From Lacinutrix himadriensis (GTDB taxonomy: Bacteria > Bacteroidota > Bacteroidia > Flavobacteriales > Flavobacteriaceae), in NCBI RefSeq assembly GCF_001418105.1, contig NZ_LIQI01000024.1, forward strand, positions 124,001 to 188,000: a stretch of 64,000 bases of DNA, written 5' to 3'. Below the pieces are notes generated by a model, which saw only the letters and a program-made list of their open reading frames with translations, ran no database searches and was not told the DNA's origin. Below, in pieces: positions 50,501-58,208 of the stretch (position 1 is its first letter; each line of letters starts with the position of its first letter). Made by a program: the position numbers and the translations under genes.

Positions 50501-53500
50501 AACACCACAAAGTTCTAATGTGTTTAGCGGATTATCCCAAGGAACGTATACAGTAACCGTTATAGATGCTAATGCTTGTGATTATACAAGTACTCCAATT
50601 ACTATCACAGAACCGTTGCCATTAACAGCAACCGATTCGGTTTTAGCAACCACTACTTGTGATGTTGCAACCGTTATTACGGTATTAGGTCAAGATGGAA
50701 CGCCTACCGCTTCTGGCGCGTATTATTATGATTTTAATGGTACTGGGTTTTCAACAACAAATACATATACCGTCAACAGTAACGGAACGGTACAAACTAT
50801 TAATTATACCGTAAGAGATGCAAATGGATGTGAGGTTACAGGTGCTCTAATTGTTAATCCGTTAGATTCTCCAACAGATTTAGATTTTTCTGCAACGCCA
50901 ATTACTTGTTTAGTTAGTACTAGTGATATTACTTTAACTGCAACAGGAGGAACTGCAGCCTTAAGTTATGAGATTTTATCTCCTGCAAGTGCAACAACAA
51001 ATACTACAGGTGCAACAAATGGTATTTTCACCGGATTAACAACAGATAGTTATACGTTCCAAATTACAGATGCAAATGGTTGTTCTTACCAAGAATTATA
51101 TGTGTTAGAAGATGTGGATAATATAGAAGTTAACGGTCAGTTAATTAGTGATGTTACTTGTAACCCAGGAACAGATGGAGAAGTGTTATTTACAATTTCT
51201 AATTTTACAGGAACATACAGTTATTCTATTAATGGAAATCCACAGGTAACCGGACAAACAAATCCTACAGTTACCATAAACGGATTAACAGCTGCAAGTA
51301 CACAAACGATTGTAGTTACCGATGAAGCAACAGGATGTACAGCGACAACATCTATAACCGTATCTCAATCTACACCATTAAGTTTAGTGGCTGACCCTTT
51401 TATTAATGCAAATTGTAATGCGGGTGCTCAAGTAAGTGTAACTGCTTCCGGAGGAAATGGATCTTACAGTTATTCTTTTGTAGTAAGTGGTGCGCCAGTA
51501 GGAACGTATTCTAGTTCCAATACTGCTGTTTTAGATCCAACGATTTCAACAACGTGGGATGTCTATGTTCAGGATACTAATAGTTGTGTTATTTCTTCAC
51601 CTTTAACAATTACGATTGCTACCGATCCTGTTCCAACAGGAATAACGGTTACAGGTTCTCCATGTCTAAGTGCAGCAAACGATTATACATTTACTGTAAA
51701 TGTAGCTTCCGGAATAGCGCCTTACCAATATAGCATAGGAAACGGTTTTCAAACGAGTCCTATTTTTACAGTAAGCGCTCCAGGTACTTATACGATAACG
51801 GTGCAAGATGCTAATGGTTGTGAGAATACAACAACATATACTATTGACGATCCAATAGCATTAACACTAGCTGCGGTATCACCAAGTTGTAGTGATGACG
51901 ATGGAGAAATTACAGTAGCAGGTTTTGGAGGAACTGGTAGTTATACCTATGCTATAAGTCCTAATCCTGCTTCCATAACGGTAACCGGAAATGTGTTTTC
52001 TGGAGTACCTTCTGGAAGTTATGTCGTTACTATTACAGATGCTACAACATCTTGTTCTAAAGATGCTAGCGTAGTATTAGATACGGCAACACCTGTATTA
52101 TTTTCTACTAGTGTTAACGATGTAACTTGTAATGGAGATGCGAATGGTGTCATTACGGTAGATTTACCTGCTAGTAATGATAATCCAATCTATACGTATG
52201 AGATTACTGCGCCAATTATTGTAGCGCCACAAAGTTCAAATATATTTACAGGATTAGCAGCAGGTACCTATACGGTACAAGTAACTTCGGGAAGAGGTTG
52301 TATAATGACAGCTAATGTTCTTGTTGATGAACCAATAGCTATCGATGTTCCTGCACCAGCAACAGTACAATATACTTGTACTACAGGAACGAACACCATT
52401 CATTATGCTTCCATAACGGTAACTGGTGTTACTGGAGGTTCTGGAACCTACACTATTTATGAATTTCTAGAAAGTGGTACAGTCGTACAATCTGGAAGTA
52501 GTAATGTGTATACCGAATCGGATGCTTCTGGAGGGAGTTATACCGTGAATGTGTATGACGATCAAGGTTGTTTAGGAAGTACACTAACAGCAGTTATTAT
52601 CAATCCATATCTAGATCTAGATACGATATCCGTTACCATAGATAATGCGATTACTTGTACTAATTTAGAAGATATTACTGTTACCGCTTCAGGAACTACT
52701 GGTACGCCAACAAATTTAGAATATACAGTAGAAGATGTTACTGGTGCTGTAACAGGTGGTATATATAGTGAAACAAATACAACAGGAATCTTTACCGGAT
52801 TAGATGTTGGAAACTACAGTATTACCGTATTAAATTTAGATACCGGATGTACGCTTGAAAGTGTACATTATGTAGACAGTCCAAATACTTTCGATCTTAT
52901 TGTAGATGCAGTTATAGATGTTACTTGTTATAACGACAACAGCGGTAGTGTTACCATTACTTTTGTAGATGAGGTTGTTACAGGTACAAACCCAGATCAA
53001 TCCGGACCATTTAACTATACTATTTTAGATAGTTCTGGTACCACCGTAAATTCTGGAGCAACTGCAAATGCAGGGCCAGTTAATATTACAGGATTAACAG
53101 GAGGAACGTATACTATAAATGCTACTTTAATAGGAAGTCCTTTTTGTACCGTAAGTGAAAACTTTACAATTACAAGACCTACGGAAGCATTGGCACTTAC
53201 CACAACACAAACTTCGGTAACCTGTTTGGATGGTATAGGTACCATTTCAGCTGTTGGTACCGGTGGTTGGGGTAATCTAGAATATGAATTAACTGGAGAT
53301 GCTACTGTTGCATATTCTACTAACGGAACATTTACAGGACTGTTTGCAGGAAATTATGTAGTGAATGTAAGAGATGTTCAAGGTTGTATTGTTTCCGAAA
53401 ATGTAAATTTAGCAGCAACACCTCCAATAGATAGTACTTTCATTCTAACGCCAAGTGTATTGTCTTGTTTTGGAGATCAAGATGCAACATTAACGGTAAC

Positions 53501-55421
53501 GAATGTTACTGGCGGACAAGGAAGCAATTATACATATACTTTAAATAGTGCATCGCCAAGTGTTACTAATTCCGGACCACAAACGTCTAATGTCTTTACC
53601 GATTTAGCAGCCGGAGTATACTCTGTTACTATAGCAGATGGTTTTAACTGTACGATTACTTCCGCAGATATCACTATTCAAGCACCAGCAGAAGTAGAAG
53701 CAAGTTTAGTAAAAGAAACTTCTTTAACTTGTTTCAGTCCGGCGACACTTACTTTAAGTGCGACAGGCGGAACAGGCGCATATACCTATAGTGCTAATAG
53801 TAACTTCACGCCGGTGATAGGTACCTTTGTAAACACAATTACATTTCCAGTATCTGAAGGAACTTACATGTACTATGTGCGTGATGCGAATGGTTGTGTT
53901 TCTAATGTTTCTAATGATATTGCTATTGATACGCTTCCAGATTTAACCATAGATTTAACATTAACCAATGTGATTATTAATTGTGCTGGTGATAATAATG
54001 GTGCTGTGGTTGCAGTGGCAGCAGGTGGTTTAGGGAATTATGTATATACATTACAAGATGCTTCTGGAACTCCAATTATAGCAACACAAACAAGCCCAGG
54101 GGTTTTTACAGAATTAATTGCAGGTACCTATCAAGTAGAGGTAGTTAGTGGAGATTGTCTTACAACATCTGCACTCATTAACATTACAGAGCCAGCAGCG
54201 CCACTAACAGCAACTTTTATAGTAAATGATATAACGTGTAATGGCGCAGATGATGGTTCTTTAATTATTAATGCTTCGGGTGGAACAGGTATTATTAAAT
54301 ATGCGATTTCTCCGCAAATGAATCAGTTTTTTGAAACCAATACGTTTGAAAATTTAGCAGCAGGAAATTATGATGCTGTCGTTCAAGATGAATTAGGTTG
54401 CTATTTGACTTTTAGTTTTACCATAAATGAGCCAGATCCTGTGCTACTTAGTGTTGTTTCAGGATCCATTTTGCCAGAAATATGTTCTGGAGATAATAAT
54501 GGAGAGTTTAGTATTGATATTTCAGGAGGAACACCTGTGTATGCTGTGAGTTTAGATGATTATAATGGACCATATATTACAGGAGCAATAGGACAAACGC
54601 AATTTGATTTTACAGACTTAATTGGTGGAGATCATACGGTATTTATAAGAGATAGTTTTGGTTGTGAATCGGAATGGAATATCACTTTCCCAGAATCTGT
54701 AACGATTAATCCGATAGTGAATATAGAGTATAGTTGTGTCAATAATGTTTCCAGTAATGTGGTTACCGTAACGGTAGACGATAGTATTACAGATCCTTCC
54801 GATTTAGATTATTCTTTAAACGGCGGAGCATATCAAGCGAGTAATATCTTTATAGATGTGGTTCCTGGAATAGGTCATTATATTGATGTAAGACACACCA
54901 ATAGCTGTATTAAAAGAACAGCGCTTTTCGATATTTCATTTTTTGATCCGTTAACACTTGATATTATAGATGGTGAGTTTAATGAGATTGTTACTGTGGT
55001 TACAGGAGGGTCTGGTAACTATGAGTATACCTTTAATGGGGAAGATTTTGGAACTACAAGCACGTTCATGATTACCGAATCTGGAGACTATACCGTAACG
55101 GTTACCGATAGTAATGGCTGTATGGCAATAGCTACAGGTTATTTTGAATTTGTTGATATCTGTATTCCAGACTATTTTACACCAAATGGCGATGGTGTTT
55201 TAGATGGTTGGGCTCCAGAATGTGTGAATCAATACCAAAACATTGAGTATTCTATTTTTGATCGTTATGGTCGTAAAATAGCAACATTACGTAGAGGTGA
55301 AAAGTGGGACGGAAGATACAACCAAACAGAACTTCCTACGGGAGATTATTGGTATGTTATTGAATTAAATGACCCGTCAGAAAACAGAGATTTCGTAGGA
55401 CACTTTACATTATACCGATAA
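41589..55421 (+). CDS. sprB: Giant SprB-like cell-surface adhesin
   Basis: Adhesin of 4610 residues. The ATG at 41589 is chosen since it begins a signal peptide (MKKPTFFKIVLVIVLLAN, ending QSIAQ); one six codons earlier adds a polar tail. The N-terminal region (about 25-340) is a beta-rich head, followed at about 350-480 by a DUF11-like domain (ITNTxx-type segment NIVLTKIVLDEFG, FQNTGNDDAGNLIIRDILP). From about 785 to 4520 are SprB-type repeats of roughly 80-100 residues, each with a Cys near CNGDxDGSI and another at DANGC, likely disulfide-linked. Residues about 1186-1390 are a non-repeat insert. The C-terminus (YFTPNGDGVLDGWAP, YSIFDRYGRKIATL, LPTGDYWYVIEL) is a type B sorting domain for type IX secretion. 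SprF follows directly. It probably mediates gliding or attachment to algal surfaces (inference). Confidence 0.9.
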   Translation: MKKPTFFKIVLVIVLLANCLQSIAQNYVPFTPRFNQDLKGDIRLIGNNILGPDNNAFNNDNVYNHNVDMQYIDIDGDPSTFNSTSADLEIPNPGCYRIIHAGLYWGAVTNGTDPITNVKFKGPEGGYNDVVGTPIYSAGGVATGASYPYSCYADVTSIVNGFTNNLGTYTIGNVSTAQGETSDFTPYNGTGYSAGWSLFIVFEDPTLPGKSITSFDGFSAISFADNPNLDIPVSGFRTVPAPIPVRANFAFAALEGDKPIQGDRLRINGVNMSTVDRLANNFFDSSVTQLDATPVMNRNPNSTNTLGFDTGIMAVPNPGNSVIANDSNNATISLATQGDTYFVYLSAIAVEIIEPNIVLTKIVLDEFGADIGGQMVALGQPLTYVIGFQNTGNDDAGNLIIRDILPINTIFDYPTGLELPPGVSIVSYDPITREVVFSVANSYVEEGYPLSEIRINVTVVENCNEIDDACSNIINNQAFATYTGVTNPNYEITDDPSVNSNTGCLLTPQATNFLADLNDCIFTQNEVLCGESVQLTAADGYDTYSWSTSATGTPVIGTTQTITVTNVGTYYVHNAAVAPCQSIDQIFTVTPYGASITNPVIPYADEVVTCPNDGKLLPNIFLCGANDFVFIETNIADASTIIWEQLDEASCAPVSDTDCANENTSCTWTQVGTGPDFLANTSGQFRLTLNYDGGCFNQFYFNVYQNILIPTVNARDIICTTPGQITVGGVPSGYEYSIDGTNFQASNIFSVTVAGIYTIYIRQTGVTTNPCIFTVPDIQIRERDFTVSTNVTQPLCNGDKGSIQLVANDVRPQYFFTIHNGATLVNSVGPITENNYAFNNLNPGTYTVLVETEDGCTYTEDIIISEPPLLTVTAAITSPLTCADGEITVYPQGGTPPYFYYINSTTDFQTVPEIVVTAGGTYDITVLDANNCSASTTIEIVDIPAPEYTISQTDVLCYNDTTGEIQINVTNANGYTLEYSIDNGTTFTSSSIFTNLNGGNYEVIIKYTLGASECFTTVETITINQPDEALTATAGISALAGCGPSGEGTIRITNPQGGTPFPGPNFYEYSFDNQATWTTSNEAFVNPGTYTVYIRDANGCIFVMQDTILDQEPPAPTIEVGETIFNCDGSGNATVTVTNNGGTSYAYDYYLDGTLNSNTTDPQTFVNVPSGSHTISVEYTLLTVPTFSNLLYETFGYGEDTTSPGINPTYYCFERQVVATQCRYNPAINDGDYSVTSSIVHPFSTWINPIDHTPVTIPATPNGRFMVVNIGAAIPATEILYEKQIFDIIPNQPIQVEFAAMNLLETGNSQYDPNLRVALVDGSGTEISFYNTGDIPKTENWVEYPTTPITLDPGANTSLKFILRSNVQQVSGNDVAIDDLKVFQLPVACANLVDFPFVIPSGNAFTADITATSMISCSGNADGEITIAVQNFDPILGFQYSMDNGVTWITETTSPQTITGLTDTTYNIQVRYEDAADTCIFDFTETITSSNPLEISITNTEVNCVDGATITATATEGTPGYSFQLIDTVSPFTVTDFQNGTLTDVAAGTYTVQVTDALGCTAETTLTLSGTTAPTAIISTTSNFCYEPTNGATLEVTASGGVAPYQYNINGGTFQNDNIFNGLTPGTYTITVRDTFGCEVTLPAETIEPQLILSTIITKDLDCTTSPDAVITGTISGGTAPFTYAVSENGGTYTDLGTTGTPFTYATATAGTFQFQVTDALGCIATSEVNTVDAISTPTGTANGVDPLCFNDANGEIQLFAADGSGGYTFSFNGGAFSTTSFYDALDANTTTATTTDYTYQIQDSNNCVSPIYTITLNNPTEIVAAATLSNNTNCSTTTDITVTASGGAGNYTYSFNGNATYTATNVLTVTNTTTAQTIMFSVRDANGCIDTETIEVPPFHPLTGMTFVDSNTITCNAATTDVTVNATNGIATFLYEITAPAAATSNTSGATSGIFTNVGPGDYTFQITDGNGCTTTASHTIAPAINIAVAQTNTDQICSGSDDGTAVFTMTDVSSLGNYSYTLTPSAGTITQTGNEVTVTNLPTGTYTFDVVDTTTGCTSSASITIDPVTPITFTVNASNISCNTVTSTMNFATLSGGTGGYSYAYVTSGSAAPASSDYSTSTTVDTSVLGLVIDVYVMDSNNCVVMDTITIISDILPSVTASIDNQCTGTGNNFTITATATGIATLIYSIDGTNYQTGNTFTVTAGTYTITVRDGNGCEVTDTVIVNPQLTLAAVLDKDITCVLPAEAEVTLTASGGDASVYTYAYSTDGGTTYTNMATSVLNTTTPGNYIFMVTDANSCTAATTTPIEITAAVNPDITVTQTGFINCNGEETGAISITPDITLGQAPFVFEVYNTTTSTSYGTQTSGLPAGDYTVTVTDARGCTEVEPISILQPAAIIVNHSTVPITCTTSGVSQGSVIVDSVTGGTGPYNYFVTGTNGYDEVELNNIGDTSTTFDVVDFGLYQINVVDTNGCSVLIQNVLVASPPDDLDITIDATADCVTGGEAVVTVSTTLAGSGPFYFDIYNGTIPTAPPGGTWQLETSPGSITFSGLTTGVLYTFIVYDSLTGCTYFETAAAPIPTNSTLTVDTVSSNNITCTGSADGNVSFTVHNPETSAIDVDFEIFDSLSQITTGVNGNGTVPAGGSLPISNLGPLPFGNYYVLITETSGTNAGCSIVTASPFNITESAIDFNLTASVSSNENCNDLGVITAIASDGTAPYQYQILLDSDTAPIATSTGWASANTFTVVANGYTVYAIDAYGCIRDFDVTLTKDAEPTIDPQTTPCFVGNPLNITITGSVAIGSPLYSMNGTTFVSNPNFTVSASGTYTLYLQDGNGCVASTPYIVNDQLLLSAALTSALDCSATPNAEITLSATGGDTTLYTYEVSTDGGSTYSPMGTNVYTTTTAGTYMFMVTDAAGCTSTVTYVLDAIQSTTFTTAEINVSCNGGSDGSITVTTTSSTGPFMYQLDSGTPQSSNVFSGLSQGTYTVTVIDANACDYTSTPITITEPLPLTATDSVLATTTCDVATVITVLGQDGTPTASGAYYYDFNGTGFSTTNTYTVNSNGTVQTINYTVRDANGCEVTGALIVNPLDSPTDLDFSATPITCLVSTSDITLTATGGTAALSYEILSPASATTNTTGATNGIFTGLTTDSYTFQITDANGCSYQELYVLEDVDNIEVNGQLISDVTCNPGTDGEVLFTISNFTGTYSYSINGNPQVTGQTNPTVTINGLTAASTQTIVVTDEATGCTATTSITVSQSTPLSLVADPFINANCNAGAQVSVTASGGNGSYSYSFVVSGAPVGTYSSSNTAVLDPTISTTWDVYVQDTNSCVISSPLTITIATDPVPTGITVTGSPCLSAANDYTFTVNVASGIAPYQYSIGNGFQTSPIFTVSAPGTYTITVQDANGCENTTTYTIDDPIALTLAAVSPSCSDDDGEITVAGFGGTGSYTYAISPNPASITVTGNVFSGVPSGSYVVTITDATTSCSKDASVVLDTATPVLFSTSVNDVTCNGDANGVITVDLPASNDNPIYTYEITAPIIVAPQSSNIFTGLAAGTYTVQVTSGRGCIMTANVLVDEPIAIDVPAPATVQYTCTTGTNTIHYASITVTGVTGGSGTYTIYEFLESGTVVQSGSSNVYTESDASGGSYTVNVYDDQGCLGSTLTAVIINPYLDLDTISVTIDNAITCTNLEDITVTASGTTGTPTNLEYTVEDVTGAVTGGIYSETNTTGIFTGLDVGNYSITVLNLDTGCTLESVHYVDSPNTFDLIVDAVIDVTCYNDNSGSVTITFVDEVVTGTNPDQSGPFNYTILDSSGTTVNSGATANAGPVNITGLTGGTYTINATLIGSPFCTVSENFTITRPTEALALTTTQTSVTCLDGIGTISAVGTGGWGNLEYELTGDATVAYSTNGTFTGLFAGNYVVNVRDVQGCIVSENVNLAATPPIDSTFILTPSVLSCFGDQDATLTVTNVTGGQGSNYTYTLNSASPSVTNSGPQTSNVFTDLAAGVYSVTIADGFNCTITSADITIQAPAEVEASLVKETSLTCFSPATLTLSATGGTGAYTYSANSNFTPVIGTFVNTITFPVSEGTYMYYVRDANGCVSNVSNDIAIDTLPDLTIDLTLTNVIINCAGDNNGAVVAVAAGGLGNYVYTLQDASGTPIIATQTSPGVFTELIAGTYQVEVVSGDCLTTSALINITEPAAPLTATFIVNDITCNGADDGSLIINASGGTGIIKYAISPQMNQFFETNTFENLAAGNYDAVVQDELGCYLTFSFTINEPDPVLLSVVSGSILPEICSGDNNGEFSIDISGGTPVYAVSLDDYNGPYITGAIGQTQFDFTDLIGGDHTVFIRDSFGCESEWNITFPESVTINPIVNIEYSCVNNVSSNVVTVTVDDSITDPSDLDYSLNGGAYQASNIFIDVVPGIGHYIDVRHTNSCIKRTALFDISFFDPLTLDIIDGEFNEIVTVVTGGSGNYEYTFNGEDFGTTSTFMITESGDYTVTVTDSNGCMAIATGYFEFVDICIPDYFTPNGDGVLDGWAPECVNQYQNIEYSIFDRYGRKIATLRRGEKWDGRYNQTELPTGDYWYVIELNDPSENRDFVGHFTLYR
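43945..55150 (+). repeat. SprB repeat region of the adhesin
   Basis: Several tens of diverged coding repeats, recognisable by GTYTVTVTDANGC-like ends and TCNGxxDGSI-like starts. Each is about 240-300 bp. DNA copies are diverged, so the array is old and not a recent expansion. It is interrupted by an unrelated domain at about 45147-45760. Confidence 0.88.
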
Positions 55422-55461
55422 TCGTCATGTGTTTTTATTATCCAACTAAATACTATTTAAA

Positions 55462-56439
55462 ATGAAAAAATTAACCATATATATTCTTTTATTGTCTTTG
55501 ACAGTAAGTTATAGTCAAGAGCTAAACATACCTGTGTTTACGCAGTATTTAGCAGATAATAGTTTCGTAGTTTCTCCAACTTATGCCGGTATTGGCGACA
55601 ATATAAAAATTAGAGCGAATGGATTAACACAATGGGTTGGTATTAAAGATGCTCCAGATAATCAGTCTTTATATGTAGACGCTAGACTAGGTAATCGTTC
55701 GGGTGTTGGACTATCTTTATATAATGATAGAAATGGAAACACAGTCCAAAAAGGATTTAAAGCTTCGTTTGCACATCACCTTACTTTAGATTATTACTCC
55801 AAACAATATTTGTCTTTAGGGATTTCGTATAATTATAATACGTTTAAAATTGATATCCATAATTTCAGACCTACAGAGAGCATGCCAGTAATAGATCCTA
55901 GAGTAACAGACGATAGATATATTGCGAATAATAACTTTGATATTGGTGCTTTGTATAGAAATAAAGGTTTTTATTTTAGTTTTAATGCTAGTAATATTTT
56001 ACCTAAAAAGATTGATAATTTTGTTGGAGTAGAGCCAGATTTACTTTTAAATTATCAAGCATATACAGGAATCGTACTTGTAAATCCTAGAGATAAAAAA
56101 ATCGAAATTGAACCTTCCTTATATTTTCAATATTTTGATAGTGATGATCGATCTAGTACCGATGTAAATATTAAAGTAAGAAAATTTAGTAGAAATGAAG
56201 ATTATGTTTGGGGAGGAATTTCCTATCGTTTTCTGAATGATCAATTTTTTAATCCCTTAAACCTTGGGCCAATGGTTGGTTTTAATAAGTCTAACTTTTA
56301 TTTCGGATATGCTTATCAAATCACCATAAATGAGTTGTCTGGTTATAACGCAGGTACGCATATGGTAACTATAGGATTCGACTTTTTACAAGGTATAAGT
56401 GAGTGCGAATGTACACAGACTAGATCACATGTAAAGTAA
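55462..56439 (+). CDS. sprF: PorP/SprF-family outer-membrane protein
   Basis: Outer-membrane barrel protein of 325 residues, signal peptide 1-18 (ending VSYSQ). Family markers are LNIPVFTQYLADNSFVVSPTYAG, NIKIRANGLTQWVGIKDAP, LYVDARLGNRSGVGLSLYND and the later LNLGPMVGFNKSNFYFGYAYQ. Proteins of this family couple a type IX secreted type B protein to the cell surface; in F. johnsoniae SprF is needed for SprB secretion or attachment. The gene lies 40 bp after the SprB-like gene and is followed by a strong terminator, closing the operon. Confidence 0.9.
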   Translation: MKKLTIYILLLSLTVSYSQELNIPVFTQYLADNSFVVSPTYAGIGDNIKIRANGLTQWVGIKDAPDNQSLYVDARLGNRSGVGLSLYNDRNGNTVQKGFKASFAHHLTLDYYSKQYLSLGISYNYNTFKIDIHNFRPTESMPVIDPRVTDDRYIANNNFDIGALYRNKGFYFSFNASNILPKKIDNFVGVEPDLLLNYQAYTGIVLVNPRDKKIEIEPSLYFQYFDSDDRSSTDVNIKVRKFSRNEDYVWGGISYRFLNDQFFNPLNLGPMVGFNKSNFYFGYAYQITINELSGYNAGTHMVTIGFDFLQGISECECTQTRSHVK

Positions 56440-56460
56440 ATCGTTTTATTTTTAAAGCAG

Positions 56461-56496
56461 AAGCGCCGTATAAAAGATGTTTTTTATACGGCGCTT
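56461..56496 (+). terminator. Hairpin terminator after sprF
   Basis: AAGCGCCGTATAAAA (56461-56475) pairs perfectly with TTTTATACGGCGCTT (56482-56496) around a 6-nt loop, followed by TTG TAG. It begins 22 bp after the sprF stop. Confidence 0.88.
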
Positions 56497-56613
56497 TTGT
56501 AGTTTGAAATCGGTATGTTGCAATGTGTTTTTATTCTTCTTGTGAGTCCGTTTCTTTTACTTAGATATAGCGATACTATGATTTATGTCATTTTTATAGC
56601 TGTCTTTTCCAAC

Positions 56614-56621
56614 TATATTTG
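56614..56621 (+). promoter_or_regulatory. Candidate -7 box before the Mla operon
   Basis: TATATTTG is an exact TAnnTTTG -7 box, 18 bp before the chosen mlaE ATG. No TTG lies at the expected -33 distance. If used, transcription starts near 56628, which excludes the upstream TTG codon at 56619 as the translation start. Confidence 0.4.
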
Positions 56622-56639
56622 AAATATAAATACTTAATA

Positions 56640-57410
56640 ATGAGTAATTCAAATGGTTTGAAATCTTTTTTTATAGAAATTGGCGAACTTACTTTATTTG
56701 CTAAGCGCTTTTTTAAAGAAGTGTTTACCAAACCTTTTGAGTTTAAAGAGCTTATACGGCAATGCTACGCTATAGGTAATCGTTCTATTTTATTGGTTGG
56801 AGTTACTGGTTTCATTATTGGTTTAGTGATTACCTTACAAACGAGACCAACATTAGAAGAGTTTGGTGCAGAATCTTGGATGCCATCTATGGTTAGTTTA
56901 TCCATTATTAGAGAAATAGGACCTGTAATTATAGCCTTAACCTTTGCAGGTAGAATAGCTTCTGGTATAGGCGCAGAACTCGGTTCTATGCGAGTAACAG
57001 AGCAAATTGATGCCATGGAAGTCTCTGGTACAAATCCTTTCAAGTTTTTAGTCGTTACAAGAATTGTTGCCGCAACTTTTATGTTACCGCTTTTAGTGCT
57101 TTTTGGGGATGCTATTGCGCTTTTTGGATCTTATATTATCGAAAATATAAAAGGTGAAGTTTCCTTCATGCTTTATTTTAATAAAGTGTTTCATGTTTTA
57201 GATTTTAGTGATCTTATTCCCGCTACTATTAAAACGTTTTTCTTCGGATTTGCAATTGCTCTTGTTGGTTGTTTTAAAGGTTATAATTGTGAAAAGGGAA
57301 CCGTTGGCGTAGGAGCAGCTGCTAATTCTGCAGTAGTATTTTCTTCTATGCTATTATTTATTATAGATTTTATAGCCGTTTTTGTAACCGATATATTTTT
57401 CGATCTTTAA
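56640..57410 (+). CDS. mlaE: MlaE-type lipid ABC transporter permease
   Basis: Integral inner-membrane permease of 256 residues of the MlaE/YrbE/TGD1 family. ATG 56640 is chosen over an in-frame TTG at 56619. Conserved segments are VGVTGFIIGLVITLQ, FGAESWMPSMVSLSIIREIGP, IIALTFAGRIASGIGAELGSMRVTEQIDAMEVSGTNP (family signature, about residues 96-132) and the C-terminal FFFGFAIALVGCFKGYNCEKG. It forms a transporter with the ATPase 4 bp downstream and the MCE protein after it. Such systems move phospholipids between inner and outer membranes. Confidence 0.94.
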   Translation: MSNSNGLKSFFIEIGELTLFAKRFFKEVFTKPFEFKELIRQCYAIGNRSILLVGVTGFIIGLVITLQTRPTLEEFGAESWMPSMVSLSIIREIGPVIIALTFAGRIASGIGAELGSMRVTEQIDAMEVSGTNPFKFLVVTRIVAATFMLPLLVLFGDAIALFGSYIIENIKGEVSFMLYFNKVFHVLDFSDLIPATIKTFFFGFAIALVGCFKGYNCEKGTVGVGAAANSAVVFSSMLLFIIDFIAVFVTDIFFDL

Positions 57411-57414
57411 AATT

Positions 57415-58194
57415 ATGAACACAGGACAAAACAATTCCAAAGCAATAGAAAACATAGAAACTAAATCTGTAATGTTAGAGATTAAGGATTTAAGAAAAAG
57501 CTTTGGAGATAATGCCGTTTTAAATGGTTTTAATTTGAAACTATATGAAGGAGAAAACCTAGTTATCATGGGGAAATCAGGATCGGGGAAATCGGTGATG
57601 ATTAAATGTTTAGTTGGGTTATTACAAGCAGATTCTGGAAGTATTAAAATAATGGATCAAGAAATAAATACTTTAAACCAAAAAGACTTAAACATCTTGC
57701 GAACCGAAATCGGATTTCTTTTTCAAGGAAGCGCTTTATATGATTCGATGACCGTTAGAGAAAATTTAGAATTTCCTTTACGAAGACATAAAACCAGGTT
57801 TAAAGATGCTTCTAATATGGACGAGTTAGTAACCGAAGCTTTAGAAAGTGTAGGCTTGTTGCATACTGTAGATTTAATGCCAGCAGAACTTTCTGGAGGA
57901 ATGAAAAGACGTATTGCATTAGCCAGAACCTTAATCTTAAAACCAAAGATTATTTTATATGATGAGCCTACTAGTGGTTTAGATCCTATAACCTCAAAAG
58001 AAATTATTGCGCTTATGCGAAGTATTCAAAAACAATATAAAACCTCTTCATTAATAATTACACACGATGTAGATTGTGCTAGAGTAGTATCTGAGCGTAT
58101 TGTGTTACTAGTGGATGGTGTTAATTATGTGGAAGGTACGTATAGCGAGTTATCAACTTCCACAGACGCGCAAGTAAAAGCGTTCTTTAAATAA
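57415..58194 (+). CDS. mlaF: MlaF-type ABC transporter ATPase
   Basis: Cytoplasmic ATPase of 259 residues powering the MlaE permease. Walker A is GKSGSGKS (residues 53-60), Q-loop FLFQGSALYDSMTVREN, signature ELSGGMKRRIALART, Walker B IILYDEPTSGLDP and the switch His in IITHDVD. About 18 extra N-terminal residues precede the usual start of the domain (VMLEIKDLRKSFG), so a slightly later start cannot be excluded. It is 4 bp after mlaE and 14 bp before mlaD, so a single operon is clear. Confidence 0.94.
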   Translation: MNTGQNNSKAIENIETKSVMLEIKDLRKSFGDNAVLNGFNLKLYEGENLVIMGKSGSGKSVMIKCLVGLLQADSGSIKIMDQEINTLNQKDLNILRTEIGFLFQGSALYDSMTVRENLEFPLRRHKTRFKDASNMDELVTEALESVGLLHTVDLMPAELSGGMKRRIALARTLILKPKIILYDEPTSGLDPITSKEIIALMRSIQKQYKTSSLIITHDVDCARVVSERIVLLVDGVNYVEGTYSELSTSTDAQVKAFFK

Positions 58195-58208
58195 TATAAA
58201 TATAGAAG

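Noticed and set aside
43945-55150. Regularly spaced repeats that might suggest a CRISPR or satellite array
   Set aside because: Units are long, diverged and in frame throughout one protein; they are SprB-type protein repeats.
56619-56639. TTG start seven codons upstream of mlaE
   Set aside because: It overlaps the likely -7 promoter box and a normal ATG follows at 56640.
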